Source of the DNA: Calliopsis andreniformis
Lineage: Eukaryota; Arthropoda; Insecta; Hymenoptera; Andrenidae
Direction: 5' to 3'
Assembly: GCF_051401765.1 (NCBI RefSeq)
Contig: NW_027480440.1
Location: forward strand, 4,464,001 to 4,528,000
DNA: 64,000 nt
The position numbers and the translations under genes were made by a program. The notes under the pieces were generated by a model. It was not told where the DNA came from and ran no database searches. It saw nothing but the letters and a program-made list of their open reading frames with translations. Below, piece after piece: positions 27,090 to 40,400 of this stretch; the first letter of the stretch is position 1, and each line of letters starts with the position of its first letter.

Positions 27090-28645
27090 AATTCTCAATC
27101 CTCGATCCTCAGACCCCAGACTTCAAACATCAATACTCAACCCTCAGTCCTCGTCCTCAATTCACAACCCTCAATCCTCAATCCTCAATCTTCAATCATT
27201 AATATTCAATCTCCAATCCTCAATCCTCAGTCCTCAATCCATAACCCTCAATCCTCAATGTTCAATCCTCAATACCCAATCCTCAGTCTTCATTCCTCAA
27301 TCCTCAATCCTCAATACTCAATCTTAATCTTCAATCCTCAATACTCAATCTTCAATCCTCAATCGTCAATCCTGAATCCTCAATCTTAATCTTCAACCCT
27401 CAATACTCAATCCTCAATCTTCTATCCTCAATCATCAACCCTCAATCCTCAATCCTCAATCCTCAATCCTCAATCATCAATCCTCAGTCCCATATCCTCA
27501 ATCTTCAATACTCAATCCTCAATACTCAATCTTCAATCCTCAATCCTCAATCCGCAATCCTCAATCCTCATTCTTCAATCCTCAACACCCAATCCTCAAT
27601 GTTCAATCCTCAACCCTCAATCCTCAATTCTCAACCCTCAATCCTCAATCCTCAGACCTCAAACGTCAATACTCAACCCTCAGTCCACGTCCTCAATCCA
27701 CAACCCTCAATCCTCAATCCTCAATCTTCAATTCTCAATCCTCAATACTCAATCCTCAATCCTCAATCCTCAGTCCTCAAACCTCAATCCTGAATCCTCA
27801 ATCCTGAATCCTCAATCTTCAGCCTTCAGTCCTCAATACTCAATCTTCAATCCTCAATCCTCAATCCTCAATACTCAATCCTCAATACTCAACCATCAAT
27901 CCTCAATTCTCAATACTCAATAGAATATCCTGAATTCTCAGGATTCCATACTCAAACCTCAATCCTCAACCCTCAGCCCTCATTCTCAATCCTCAATCCA
28001 CAATCCTCAAACCTCAATCCTCAACCGTCAGTACGCGTCCTCAATCCTCAAACCTCAATCCTCAATCCTCCCATATTCAATCATCAATACTCAATCTTCA
28101 ATCCTCAATCCTCAATCCTCAATGCTCAATCCTCAATCCTCAGTATTCAACACTCAACCGTCAACCATCAGTCCTCAATACTCAATCATCAATCCTCAGT
28201 TCTCAATACTCAATAGAATATACTGAATTCTCATTGTTCAATACTCAATCCACAATATTCAATAATCAAATCTCAATCCACAAACATCAATTCTCATCAC
28301 TCAGTCCTCAAAACTCAGTCCTCTCTCTTCAATCCTCCATCCTCAATCCTCAATCCTCAAGCGTCAATCCTCAATCCTCAATCGTCAACCCTCAATCCTC
28401 AGTCCTGAATCCTCAATCCGGAATCCTCAATCCTGAATCCTCAATCTTCAGCCCTCTGTCCACAACAATCAATTGTCAATCCTCAGACCTCAATGGAATA
28501 TCCTCAATTCACAGTTTTCAATACTCAATACCCATTCTTCGATCTTCAAATCTCAATCCACAAACATGAATTCTCATCACTCAACCCCCAGCACTCAGTC
28601 CTCAATATTCAATCCTCAATCCTCAATCCTCAATCTACAATCCTC
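27090..28645 (+). repeat. Subunit-b homologue with an internal 273-bp deletion
   Basis: Collinear with 2,503-3,249 at offset 24,587, then with 3,523-4,331 at offset 24,314. The 273 bp (39 x 7) equivalent to 3,250-3,522 are missing at 27,836/27,837, with CCTCAA present at both ends of the lost segment. The deletion removes one diverged AATAGAATATCATC module but leaves the dyad (27,927) intact. Confidence 0.85.
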
Positions 28646-29154
28646 AACCCTCAGTCCTCACTCCTCAATCCTCATTCTTCAATACTCAATACCGCATCCG
28701 CAATCTTCAATCCTCAATCCTCAATCCTCAATCTTGAATTCTCAATCCTCAATCCTCAATCCTCAGACCTCAAACGTCAATACTCAACCCTCAGTCCTCG
28801 TCCTCAATCCACAATCCTCAATCCTCAATCCTCGATCCTCAATCCTCAGTCCTTAAACCTCAATCCTGAATCCTCAATCCTGAATCCTCAATCTTCAATC
28901 CTCAATCCCCAGTCCTCAATCTTCAATCCTCAACGCTGAATCCCCAATACTCAATCCTCAGTCCTCAATCCTCAATGCTCAATCCTCAAACCTCAATCCT
29001 CAACCCTCAATCCCCAATCCACAATCTTCAATCCTCAATACTCAGTATTCAATCCTCAATCCTCAATCCTCAATCTTCAATCCTCAATCCTCAATCCTCA
29101 ATCCTCAATCCTCATTCTTCAATCCTCAATACCCAATCCTCAATCTTCATTCCT
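28646..29154 (+). repeat. Mosaic segment linking to the 3.6-kb block
   Basis: The first part (CCCTCAGTCCTCACTCC, ATACCGCATCCGC) resembles 49,840-50,050 and 56,930-57,130. The second part carries the GCTGAATCCCCAATACTC marker at about 28,935, here preceded by ACG instead of ATG. No gene is visible. Confidence 0.65.
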
Positions 29155-32100
29155 CAATCCTCAATCCTCAATTCTCAATCCTCAATCCTCAGTCCTCAGC
29201 CCTCGAACCTCAATCCTCAACCCTCAGCCCTCATCCTCAATCCTCAATCCTCAATCCTCAATCCTCAATCCTCCATCTTCAATCCTCAATATACAATCTT
29301 CAATAATCAATCCTCAATTATCAAACCTCAATACTCAATCCTCTATCGTCAAACCTCAGTCCCCAATCCTCAATCTTCAATCCTCAATCCTCAATCCTCA
29401 ATCCTCAATCCTCAAACTTCAATCCTCAATACTCAATCTTCAACCCTCAATCCTCAATCCTCAATACTCAATCCTCAATCCTCAATCCTCAATCTTCAAT
29501 CCTCAATACTCAGTCTTCAATCCTCAATCCTCAATTACAAATCCTCAATCCTCATTCTTCAATCCTCAATCCCCAATCCTCAATCTTCAATCCTCATTCT
29601 TCAATCCTCAATACCCAATGCTCAATCTTCAATCCTCAATCCTCAATCCTGAGTCCTCAACCTTCAGCCCTCAGTCCACAACAATCAGTAGTCAATCCTC
29701 AATCCTCAATAGAATATCCTGAATTCTCAGGATTCTATACTCAAACCTCAATCCTCAACCCTCAGCCCTGATTCTCAATCCTCAATCCACAATCCTCAAA
29801 CCTCAATCCTCAACCGTCAGTTCTCGTCCTCAATCTTCAAACCTCAATCCTCAATCCTCCCATCTTCAATCATCAATACTCAATCTTCAATCCTCAATCC
29901 TCAATCCTCAAGGCTCAATCCTCAATCCGCAGTATTCAACACTCAACCCTCAACCATCAGTCCTCAATACTCAATCATCAATCCTCAATACTCAATCCTC
30001 AATCCTCAATCTTCAATCCTCAATACTCAATCTTCAATGCTCAATCCTCAATCCTCAAGCCTCAATCCTCAATCCTCAATCCTCAAACGTCAATCTTCAA
30101 TCCCCAGTACTCAACCTTCAATCGTCAATCCTCAATCCCCAATCCTTAATCCTCATTCTTCAATCCTCAATACCCAATCCTCAATCTTCAATCCTCAATC
30201 ATCAATCCTCAATCCACAATCCTCAATCTTCAATCCTCAATCCTCAATTCTCAATCCTCAATCCTCAATCCTCAATACTCAATCTTCAATCCTCAATACT
30301 CAATCTTCTATCCTCAATCCTCAATCTTCAATCCTCAATCCTCAATCCTCAATCCTCAATCCTCAATGTTCAATACGCAATACCCAATCCTCAACCCTCA
30401 ATCCTCAATCCTCAGCCCTCATCCTCAATCCTCAATCCTCAATCCTCAATCCTCAATCCTCCATCTTCAATCCTCAATATACAATCTTCAATAATCAATC
30501 CTCAATTATCAAACCTCAATACTCAATCCTCTATCGTCAAACCTCAGTCCCCAATCCTCAATCTTCAATCCTCAATCCTCAATCCTCAATCCTCAATCCT
30601 CAAACTTCAATCCTCAATACTCAATCTTCAACCCTCAATCCTCAATCCTCAATACTCAATCCTCAATCCTCAATCCTCAATCTTCAATCCTCAATACTCA
30701 GTCTTCAATCCTCAATCCTCAATTACAAATCCTCAATCCTCATTCTTCAATCCTCAATCCCCAATCCTCAATCTTCAATCCTCATTCTTCAATCCTCAAT
30801 ACCCAATGCTCAATCTTCAATCCTCAATCCTCAATCCTGAGTCCTCAACCTTCAGCCCTCAGTCCACAACAATCAGTAGTCAATCCTCAATCCTCAATAG
30901 AATATCCTGAATTCTCAGGATTCTATACTCAAACCTCAATCCTCAACCCTCAGCCCTGATTCTCAATCCTCAATCCACAATCCTCAAACCTCAATCCTCA
31001 ACCGTCAGTTCTCGTCCTCAATCTTCAAACCTCAATCCTCAATCCTCCCATCTTCAATCATCAATACTCAATCTTCAATCCTCAATCCTCAATCCTCAAT
31101 GCTCAATCCTCAATCCGCAGTATTCAACACTCAACCCTCAACCATCAGTCCTCAATACTCAATCATCAATCCTCAATACTCAATCCTCAATCCTCAATCT
31201 TCAATCCTCAATACTCAATCTTCAATCCTCAATCCTCAATCCTCAAGCCTCAATCCTCAATCCTCAATCCTCAAACGTCAATCTTCAATCCCCAGTACTC
31301 AACCTTCAATCGTCAATCCTCAATCCTCAATCCTTAATCCTCATTCTTCAATCCTCAATACCCAATCCTCAATCTTCAATCCTCAATCATCAATCCTCAA
31401 TCCACAATCCTCAATATTCAATCCTCAATCCTCAATTCTCAATCCTCAATCCTCAATCCTCAATACTCAATCTTCAGTCCTCAATACTCAATCTTCGATC
31501 CTCAATCCTCAATCTTCAATCCTCAATCCTCAATCCTCAATCCTCAATCCTCAATGTTCAATACGCAATACCCAATCCTCAACCCTCAATCCTCAATCCT
31601 CAATCCTCAATCCTCAATCCTCAATTCTCAATCTTCAATCCTTAATACTCAATCTTCAATCCTCAATCCTCAATCCTCAATCCTCAATCCTCATTCTTCA
31701 ATCTTCAACACCCAATCCTCAATCTTCAATCCTCAATCCTCAATCCTCAATTCTCAATCCTCAATCCTTAATCCACAGACCTCAAACATCAATACTCAAC
31801 CCTCAGTCCTCGTCCTCAATCCACAACCCTCAATCCTCGATCCTCAATCATCAATCATCAATATTCAATCTTCAATCCTCAATCCTCAATCCTCAATACT
31901 CAATCCTCGATCCTCAATGTTCAATCCTCAATACCCAATCCTCAATCTTCAATCCTCAATCCTCAATCCTCGATCCTCAATCCTCAATCCTCAATCCTCA
32001 ATCCTCAGTCCTCAAACCTCAATCCTGAATCCTCAATCCTGAATCCTCAATCTTCAGCCCTGAGTCCGCAACAATCAGTTGTCAATCCTCAATCCTCAAT

Positions 32101-32750
32101 AGAATATCCTCAATTCACAGTTTTCAATACTCAATTCTCAATCTGCAATCTTCAGATCTCAAACGTCAATACTCAACCCTCAGTCCTCGTCCTCAATCCA
32201 CAATCCTCAATCCTCAATCCTCAATCCTCAATCCTCAGTCCTTAAACCTCAATCCTGAATCCTCAATCCTGAAATCTCAATCTTCAGCCCTGAGTCCGCA
32301 ACAATCAGTTGTCAATCCTCAATCCTCAATAGAATATCCTCAATTCACAGCTTTCAATACTCAATTCTCAATCTGCAATCTTCAGATCTCTATCCACAAA
32401 CATCAATTCTCATCACTCAACCCTCAATACTCAGTCCCCAATCCTCAATCCCGAATCCTCAATCCTGAATCCTCAATCTTCAATCCTCAATCCCCAGTCC
32501 TCAATCTTCAATCCTCAATGCTGAATCCCCAATACTCAATCCTCAGTCCTCAATCCTCAATGCTCAATCCTCAAACCTCAATCCTCAACCCTCAATCCCC
32601 AATCCACAATCTTCAATCCTCAATACTCAGTATTCAATCCTCAATCCTCAATTCTCAATCTTCAATCCTCAATCCTCAATCCTCAATCCTCAATCCTCAT
32701 TCTTCAATCCTCAATACCCAATCCTCAATCTTCATTCCTCAATCCTCAAT
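29155..32750 (+). repeat. 3.6-kb block A, first copy
   Basis: The block recurs at 35,051-38,646 at a constant offset of 5,896 bp. It consists of a 1,188-bp dimer (29,227-31,602) followed by about 1.1 kb related to 4.4-5.5 kb of the 7-kb unit, including GTCCGCAACAATCAGTTG and the GCTGAATCCCC marker at 32,520. The dyad lies at 29,716 and 30,904. Copy-specific changes are few, for example CAAGGCTC near 29,910 in unit 1 against CAATGCTC near 31,098 in unit 2. Confidence 0.88.
29227..31602 (+). repeat. 1,188-bp tandem dimer in block A
   Basis: Unit 1 is 29,227-30,414 and unit 2 is 30,415-31,602. The start mark GCCCTCATCCTC occurs at 29,227 and 30,415. Both units contain CAAACGTCAATCTTCAATCC (near 30,086 and 31,274) and GTTCAATACGCAATACCC (near 30,367 and 31,556). 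After unit 2 the sequence continues CTCAATCC instead of GCCCTCATCC, marking the end of the dimer. Confidence 0.88.
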
Positions 32751-34161
32751 CCTCAATGCTCAACCCTCAATCCTCAGTATTCAACACTCAACCCTCAATC
32801 ATCAGTCCTCAATCCTCAACCTTCAATCCTCAACTCTCAATCTTCAATCCTCAATCCTCAATCCTCAATCCTCAATCCTCAATCCTCTATCCTCAACCCT
32901 CAATCCTCAATATTCAAACCTCAATACTCAATCTTCAATCCCCAATCCTCAATCCTCAACCCTCAGACCTCAAACCACAATTCTGAATCCTCAATACTCA
33001 ATCTTCAATCCTCAACCTTCAATCCTCAATACTCAATCTTCAATCCTCTATCCTCAATCCTCAATCCTCAATCCTCAATCTTCAATCCTCAATACTCAAT
33101 CTTCAATCCTCAATCCTCAATACTCAATCTTCAATCCTCAATCCTCAATCCTCAATCCTCAATCCTCAATCCTCAATCCTCAATCGTCAATCTTCAATCC
33201 TCAATACTCAATCTTCAATCCTCAATCCTCAATCCTCAATCCTCAATCCTCATTCTTCAATCCTCAGTACCCAATCCTCAATCTTCAATCCTCAATCCTC
33301 AACCCTCAATCCTCAAGCGTCAATCCTCAATCCTCAATCCTCAACCCTCGACCCTCAGTCCTCAAACATCAATACCGAATCCTCAATCCTGAATCCTCAA
33401 TCTTCAGCCCTCAGTCCTCAACAATCAATCGTCAATCCTCGATCTTCAACAGAATATCGTCAATTCACAGTTTTCAATACACAATCCCCATTCTTCAATC
33501 TTCAAATCTCAATCCACAAACACCAATTCTCGTCTCTCAACCCTCAACACTCAGTCCTCAATCTTCAATACTCAATCCTCAATCCTCAAACTTCAATCCT
33601 CAATACTCAATCTTCAATCCTCAATCCTCAATTCTCAATCCTCAATGCTCAATCCTCAATCGTCAATCCTCAATCCCCAATCCTCAACCTTCAATCCTCA
33701 ATCCTCAATCCTCAATCCTCAATCCTCAATCTTCAATCCTCAATACTCAATCTTCAATCCTCAATCCTAAATCCTCAATCCTCAATGCTCAATCCTCAAT
33801 CCTCAATCTTCAATCCTCAATACTCAATCCGCAATCCTCAATCCTCAGTCCTCACTCCTCAATCCTCATTCTTCAATCCTCAATACCGAATCCGCAATCT
33901 TCAATCCTCAATCCTCAATCCTCAATTCTCAATCCTCAATCCTCAGACCCCAGACTTCAAACATCAATACTCAACCCTCAGTCCTCGTCCTCAATTCACA
34001 ACCCTCAATCCTCAATCCTCAATCTTCAATCATTAATATTCAATCTTCAATCCTCAATCCTCAGTCCTCAATCCATAACCCTCAATCCTCAATGTTCAAT
34101 CCTCAATACCCAATCCTCAGTCTTCAATCCTCAATCCTCAATCCTCAATACTCAATCTTAA
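32518..34161 (+). other. Longest repeat-derived open frame (547 codons), not called as a gene
   Basis: The translation is a continuous degenerate heptapeptide repeat around Ser-Ile-Leu-Asn-Pro-Gln-Ser, with no domain, signal peptide or membrane segment. Equally repetitive open frames overlap it in other frames (32,756-32,986 and 33,785-34,036). Pure repeat is stop-free in all three + frames, so length alone is not evidence of coding. Breaks occur where a variant creates TGA or TAA. No ribosome-binding or promoter signal stands out. Confidence 0.85.
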
Positions 34162-34362
34162 TCTTCAATCCTCAATACTCAATCTTCAATCCTCAATCGT
34201 CAATCCTGAATCCTCAATCTTAATCTTCAACCCTCAATACTCAATCCTCAATCTTCTATCCTCAATCATCAACCCTCAATCCTCAATCCTCAATCCTCAA
34301 TCCTCAATCATCAATCCTCAGTCCCATATCCTCAATCTTCAATACTCAATCCTCAATACTCA
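32751..34362 (+). repeat. Spacer block, right half matching the window's left end
   Basis: 32,751-33,187 is low-divergence repeat with CAGTATTCAACACTC modules. 33,188-34,362 is collinear with 1-1,175 at an offset of 33,187 bp, including AACAGAATATCGTC, CCGAATCCGC and CAGACCCCAGAC. The open frame 32,518-34,161 lies across this block. Confidence 0.8.
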
Positions 34363-35296
34363 ATGTTCAATCCTCAATCCTCAATCCTCAATCCTCAATC
34401 CTCATTCTTCAATCCTCAACACCCAATCCTCAATGTTCAATCCTCAACCCTCAATCCTCAATTCTCAACCCTCAATCCTCTATCCTCAGACCTCAAACGT
34501 CAATACTCAACCCTCAGTCCACGTCCTCAATCCACAACCCTCAATCCTCAATCCTCAATCTTCAATTCTCAATCCTCAGTACTCAATCCTCAATCCTCAA
34601 TTCTCAATCCTCAATCCTCAGTCCTCAGCCCTCGAACCTCAATCCTCAACCCTCAGCCCTCATCCTCAATCCTCAATCCTCAATCCTCAATCCTCAATCC
34701 TCCATCTTCAATCCTCAATATACAATCTTCAATAATCAATCCTCAATTATCAAACCTCAATACTCAATCCTCTATCGTCAAACCTCAGTCCCCAATCCTC
34801 AATCTTCAATCCTCAATCCTCAATCCTCAATGTTCAATCCTCAATCCTCAATCCTCAATCCTCAATCCTCATTCTTCAATCCTCAACACCCAATCCTCAA
34901 TGTTCAATCCTCAACCCTCAATCCTCAATTCTCAACCCTCAATCCTCTATCCTCAGACCTCAAACGTCAATACTCAACCCTCAGTCCACGTCCTCAATCC
35001 ACAACCCTCAATCCTCAATCCTCAATCTTCAATTCTCAATCCTCAGTACTCAATCCTCAATCCTCAATTCTCAATCCTCAATCCTCAGTCCTCAGCCCTC
35101 GAACCTCAATCCTCAACCCTCAGCCCTCATCCTCAATCCTCAATCCTCAATCCTCAATCCTCAATCCTCCATCTTCAATCCTCAATATACAATCTTCAAT
35201 AATCAATCCTCAATTATCAAACCTCAATACTCAATCCTCTATCGTCAAACCTCAGTCCCCAATCCTCAATCTTCAATCCTCAATCCTCAATCCTCA
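34363..35296 (+). repeat. 467-bp tandem doublet
   Basis: Copies are 34,363-34,829 and 34,830-35,296, offset exactly 467 bp, and I saw no difference over the open-frame portions (for example CTCTATCCTCAGACCTC near 34,478 and 34,945). The right half of each copy is the start of the 1,188-bp family (GCCCTCATCC at 34,656 and 35,123), so the doublet joins a subunit-b-like piece to that family. Confidence 0.88.
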
Positions 35297-38200
35297 ATCC
35301 TCAATCCTCAAACTTCAATCCTCAATACTCAATCTTCAACCCTCAATCCTCAATCCTCAATACTCAATCCTCAATCCTCAATCCTCAATCTTCAATCCTC
35401 AATACTCAGTCTTCAATCCTCAATCCTCAATTACAAATCCTCAATCCTCATTCTTCAATCCTCAATCCCCAATCCTCAATCTTCAATCCTCATTCTTCAA
35501 TCCTCAATACCCAATGCTCAATCTTCAATCCTCAATCCTCAATCCTGAGTCCTCAACCTTCAGCCCTCAGTCCACAACAATCAGTAGTCAATCCTCAATC
35601 CTCAATAGAATATCCTGAATTCTCAGGATTCTATACTCAAACCTCAATCCTCAACCCTCAGCCCTGATTCTCAATCCTCAATCCACAATCCTCAAACCTC
35701 AATCCTCAACCGTCAGTTCTCGTCCTCAATCTTCAAACCTCAATCCTCAATCCTCCCATCTTCAATCATCAATACTCAATCTTCAATCCTCAATCCTCAA
35801 TCCTCAAGGCTCAATCCTCAATCCGCAGTATTCAACACTCAACCCTCAACCATCAGTCCTCAATACTCAATCATCAATCCTCAATACTCAATCCTCAATC
35901 CTCAATCTTCAATCCTCAATACTCAATCTTCAATGCTCAATCCTCAATCCTCAAGCCTCAATCCTCAATCCTCAATCCTCAAACGTCAATCTTCAATCCC
36001 CAGTACTCAACCTTCAATCGTCAATCCTCAATCCCCAATCCTTAATCCTCATTCTTCAATCCTCAATACCCAATCCTCAATCTTCAATCCTCAATCATCA
36101 ATCCTCAATCCACAATCCTCAATCTTCAATCCTCAATCCTCAATTCTCAATCCTCAATCCTCAATCCTCAATACTCAATCTTCAATCCTCAATACTCAAT
36201 CTTCTATCCTCAATCCTCAATCTTCAATCCTCAATCCTCAATCCTCAATCCTCAATCCTCAATGTTCAATACGCAATACCCAATCCTCAACCCTCAATCC
36301 TCAATCCTCAGCCCTCATCCTCAATCCTCAATCCTCAATCCTCAATCCTCAATCCTCCATCTTCAATCCTCAATATACAATCTTCAATAATCAATCCTCA
36401 ATTATCAAACCTCAATACTCAATCCTCTATCGTCAAACCTCAGTCCCCAATCCTCAATCTTCAATCCTCAATCCTCAATCCTCAATCCTCAATCCTCAAA
36501 CTTCAATCCTCAATACTCAATCTTCAACCCTCAATCCTCAATCCTCAATACTCAATCCTCAATCCTCAATCCTCAATCTTCAATCCTCAATACTCAGTCT
36601 TCAATCCTCAATCCTCAATTACAAATCCTCAATCCTCATTCTTCAATCCTCAATCCCCAATCCTCAATCTTCAATCCTCATTCTTCAATCCTCAATACCC
36701 AATGCTCAATCTTCAATCCTCAATCCTCAATCCTGAGTCCTCAACCTTCAGCCCTCAGTCCACAACAATCAGTAGTCAATCCTCAATCCTCAATAGAATA
36801 TCCTGAATTCTCAGGATTCTATACTCAAACCTCAATCCTCAACCCTCAGCCCTGATTCTCAATCCTCAATCCACAATCCTCAAACCTCAAGCCTCAACCG
36901 TCAGTTCTCGTCCTCAATCTTCAAACCTCAATCCTCAATCCTCCCATCTTCAATCATCAATACTCAATCTTCAATCCTCAATCCTCAATCCTCAAGGCTC
37001 AATCCTCAATCCGCAGTATTCAACACTCAACCCTCAACCATCAGTCCTCAATACTCAATCATCAATCCTCAATACTCAATCCTCAATCCTCAATCTTCAA
37101 TCCTCAATACTCAATCTTCAATGCTCAATCCTCAATCCTCAAGCCTCAATCCTCAATCCTCAATCCTCAAACGTCAATCTTCAATCCCCAGTACTCAACC
37201 TTCAATCGTCAATCCTCAATCCCCAATCCTTAATCCTCATTCTTCAATCCTCAATACCCAATCCTCAATCTTCAATCCTCAATCATCAATCCTCAATCCA
37301 CAATCCTCAATCTTCAATCCTCAATCCTCAATTCTCAATCCTCAATCCTCAATCCTCAATACTCAATCTTCAATCCTCAATACTCAATCTTCTATCCTCA
37401 ATCCTCAATCTTCAATCCTCAATCCTCAATCCTCAATCCTCAATCCTCAATGTTCAATACGCAATACCCAATCCTCAACCCTCAATCCTCAATCCTCAAT
37501 CCTCAATCCTCAATCCTCAATTCTCAATCTTCAATCCTTAATACTCAATCTTCAATCCTCAATCCTCAATCCTCAATCCTCAATCCTCATTCTTCAATCT
37601 TCAACACCCAATTCTCAATCTTCAATCCTCAATCCTCAATCCTCAATTCTCAATCCTCAATCCTTAATCCACAGACCTCAAACATCAATACTCAACCCTC
37701 AGTCCTCGTCCTCAATCCACAACCCTCAATCCTCGATCCTCAATCATCACTCATCAATATTCAATCTTCAATCCTCAATCCTCAATCCTCAATACTCAAT
37801 CCTCAATCCTCAATGTTCAATCCTCAATACCCAATCCTCAAACTTCAATCCTCAATCCTCAATCCTCAATCCTCAATCCTCAATCCTCAATCCTCAATCC
37901 TCAGTCCTCAAACCTCAATCCTGAATCCTCAATCCTGAATCCTCAATCTTCAGCCCTGAGTCCGCAACAATCAGTTGTCAATCCTCAATCCTCAATAGAA
38001 TATCCTCAATTCACAGTTTTCAATACTCAATTCTCAATCTGCAATCTTCAGATCTCAAACGTCAATACTCAACCCTCAGTCCTCGTCCTCAATCCACAAT
38101 CCTCAATCCTCAATCCTCAATCCTCAATCCTCAGTCCTTAAACCTCAATCCTGAATCCTCAATCCTGAAATCTCAATCTTCAGCCCTGAGTCCGCAACAA

Positions 38201-38646
38201 TCAGTTGTCAATCCTCAATCCTCAATAGAATATCCTCAATTCACAGCTTTCAATACTCAATTCTCAATCTGCAATCTTCAGATCTCTATCCACAAACATC
38301 AATTCTCATCACTCAACCCTCAATACTCAGTCCCCAATCCTCAATCCCGAATCCTCAATCCTGAATCCTCAATCTTCAATCCTCAATCCCCAGTCCTCAA
38401 TCTTCAATCCTCAATGCTGAATCCCCAATACTCAATCCTCAGTCCTCAATCCTCAATGCTCAATCCTCAAACCTCAATCCTCAACCCTCAATCCCCAATC
38501 CACAATCTTCAATCCTCAATACTCAGTATTCAATCCTCAATCCTCAATTCTCAATCTTCAATCCTCAATCCTCAATCCTCAATCCTCAATCCTCATTCTT
38601 CAATCCTCAATACCCAATCCTCAATCTTCATTCCTCAATCGTCAAT
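35051..38646 (+). repeat. 3.6-kb block A, second copy
   Basis: Matches 29,155-32,750 at +5,896 bp throughout, including both 1,188-bp units and both dyads (35,612 and 36,800). Private changes include CAAGCCTC near 36,887, AATTCTCAATC near 37,611 and CATCACTCATC near 37,745. It overlaps the second 467-bp copy at its left edge. Confidence 0.88.
35123..37498 (+). repeat. 1,188-bp tandem dimer in the second block A
   Basis: Unit 1 is 35,123-36,310 and unit 2 is 36,311-37,498, with the same dimer junction as at 30,415. Here both units carry CAAGGCTC (near 35,805 and 36,993). In the first block A only the first unit does, which suggests gene conversion or a different duplication order. Confidence 0.85.
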
Positions 38647-39260
38647 CCTCAATTCTCAATCCTCAATCCTCAGTCCTCAGCCCTCGAACCTCAATCCTCA
38701 ACCCTCAGCCCTCATCCTCAATCCTCAATCCTCAATCCTCAATCCTCAATCCTCCATCTTCAATCCTCAATATTCAATCTTCAATAATCAATCCTCAATT
38801 CTCAAACCTCAATCCTCAATCCTCAATCCTCAATCCTCAATCCTCAAACGTCAATCTTCAATCCCCAGTACTCAACCTTCAATCGTCAATCCTCAATCCT
38901 CAATCCTTAATCCTCATTCTTCAATCCTCAATACCCAATCCTCAATCTTCAATCCTCAATCATCAATCCTCAATCCACAATCCTCAATCTTCAGTCCTCA
39001 ATCCTCAATCCTCAATCCTCAATCCTCAATCCTCAATCCTCAATCTTCAATCCTCAATACTCAATCTTCGATCCTCAATCCTCAATCTTCAATCCTCAAT
39101 CCTCAATCCTCAATCCTCAATCCTCAATCTTCAATCCTCAATACTCAATCCTCAATCCTCAATCCTCAATCCTCAATCCTCAATCCTCAATCCTCAGTCC
39201 TCAAACCTCAATCCTGAATCCTCAATCCTGAATCCTCAATCTTCAGCCCTTAGTCCTCAG
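38647..39260 (+). repeat. Truncated 1,188-bp-family unit
   Basis: Starts with GCCCTCGAACC and GCCCTCATCC like the dimer units, carries AATAATCAATCC and CAAACGTCAATCTTC (near 38,846), but lacks the dyad and the CAGTATTCAACACTC module in between. This is an internal deletion relative to the full unit. Confidence 0.75.
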
Positions 39261-40400
39261 CAATCAGTTGTGAATCCTCAATCCTCAATAGAATATCATC
39301 AATTCACAGCTTTCATTACTCAATACTCATTCTGCAATCTTCAAATCTCTATCCACAAACACCAATTCTCATCACTCAACCCTCAACACTCAGTCCCCAA
39401 TTCTCAATATTCAATCCTCAATCCTCAATCCTCAATCCACAATCCTCAACATTCAATCCTCAATACTCAGTCTTCAATGCTCATTCCTCAATCCTCGATC
39501 CTCAATTCTCAATCCTCAATCGTCAATCTTCAATCCTCAATACTCAACCTTCAATCCTCAATCCTCAATCCTCAATCCTCAATCCTCATTCTTCAATACT
39601 CAATACCCAATCCTCAATCTTCAATACTCAATCCTCAATCCACAATTCTCAATCCTCAATCCTCAGTCCTCAGTCCTCAAACCTCAATCCTCAACACTCA
39701 GCCCTCATCCTCAATCCTCAATCCTCAATCCTCAATCTTCGATCCTCAATACTCAATCTTCAATCCTCAATCCTCAATCTTCAATCCTCAATACTCAATC
39801 TTCAATCCTCAATCCTCAATCCTCAATCCTCAATCCTCAATCCTCAATCCTCAGTCCTCAAACCTCAATCCTGAATCCTCAATCCTGAATCCTCAATCTT
39901 CAGGCCTTAGTCCTCAGCAATCAGTTGTGAATCCTCAATCCTCAATAGAATATCATCAATTCACAGCTTTCATTACTCAATACTCATTCTGCAATCTTCA
40001 AATCTCTATCCACAAACATCAATTCTCATCACTCAACCCTCAACACTCAGTCCCCAATCCTCAATATTCAATCCTCAATCCTCAATCCTCAATCCACAGT
40101 CCTCAACATTCAATCCTCAATACTCAATCTTCAATGCTCATTCCTCAATCCTCTATCCTCAATTCTCAATCCTCAATCGTCAATCTTCAATCCTCAATAC
40201 TCAATCTTCAATTCTCAATCCTCATTCCTCAATCCTCAATCCTCAATCCTCGTTCTTCAACCCTCAATACCCAATCCTCAATCTTCAATCCTCAATCCTC
40301 AATCCACAATTCTCAATCCTCAATCCTCAGTCCTCAGTCCTCAAACCTCAATCCTCAACACTCAGCCCTCATCCTCAATCCTCAATCCTCAATCCTCAAT
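39261..40400 (+). repeat. 657-bp tandem doublet with the CAATCAGTTGTGAATCC module
   Basis: CAATCAGTTGTGAATCC occurs at 39,261 and 39,918 (offset 657), each followed by AATAGAATATCATC, CAGCTTTCATTACTC and TCCACAAACA. The offset becomes 664 bp near 39,693/40,357, and similarity fades after about 40,400. Single copies of the module occur at 44,039, 45,724 and 48,909. Confidence 0.8.

Noticed and set aside
32518..34161. Open frame of 547 codons as a repeat-rich protein gene
   Set aside because: All three + frames of the repeat are stop-free and read the same heptapeptide. Overlapping frames are equally long-lived, and breaks fall where single variants make TGA or TAA. There is no non-repeat domain and no start context.
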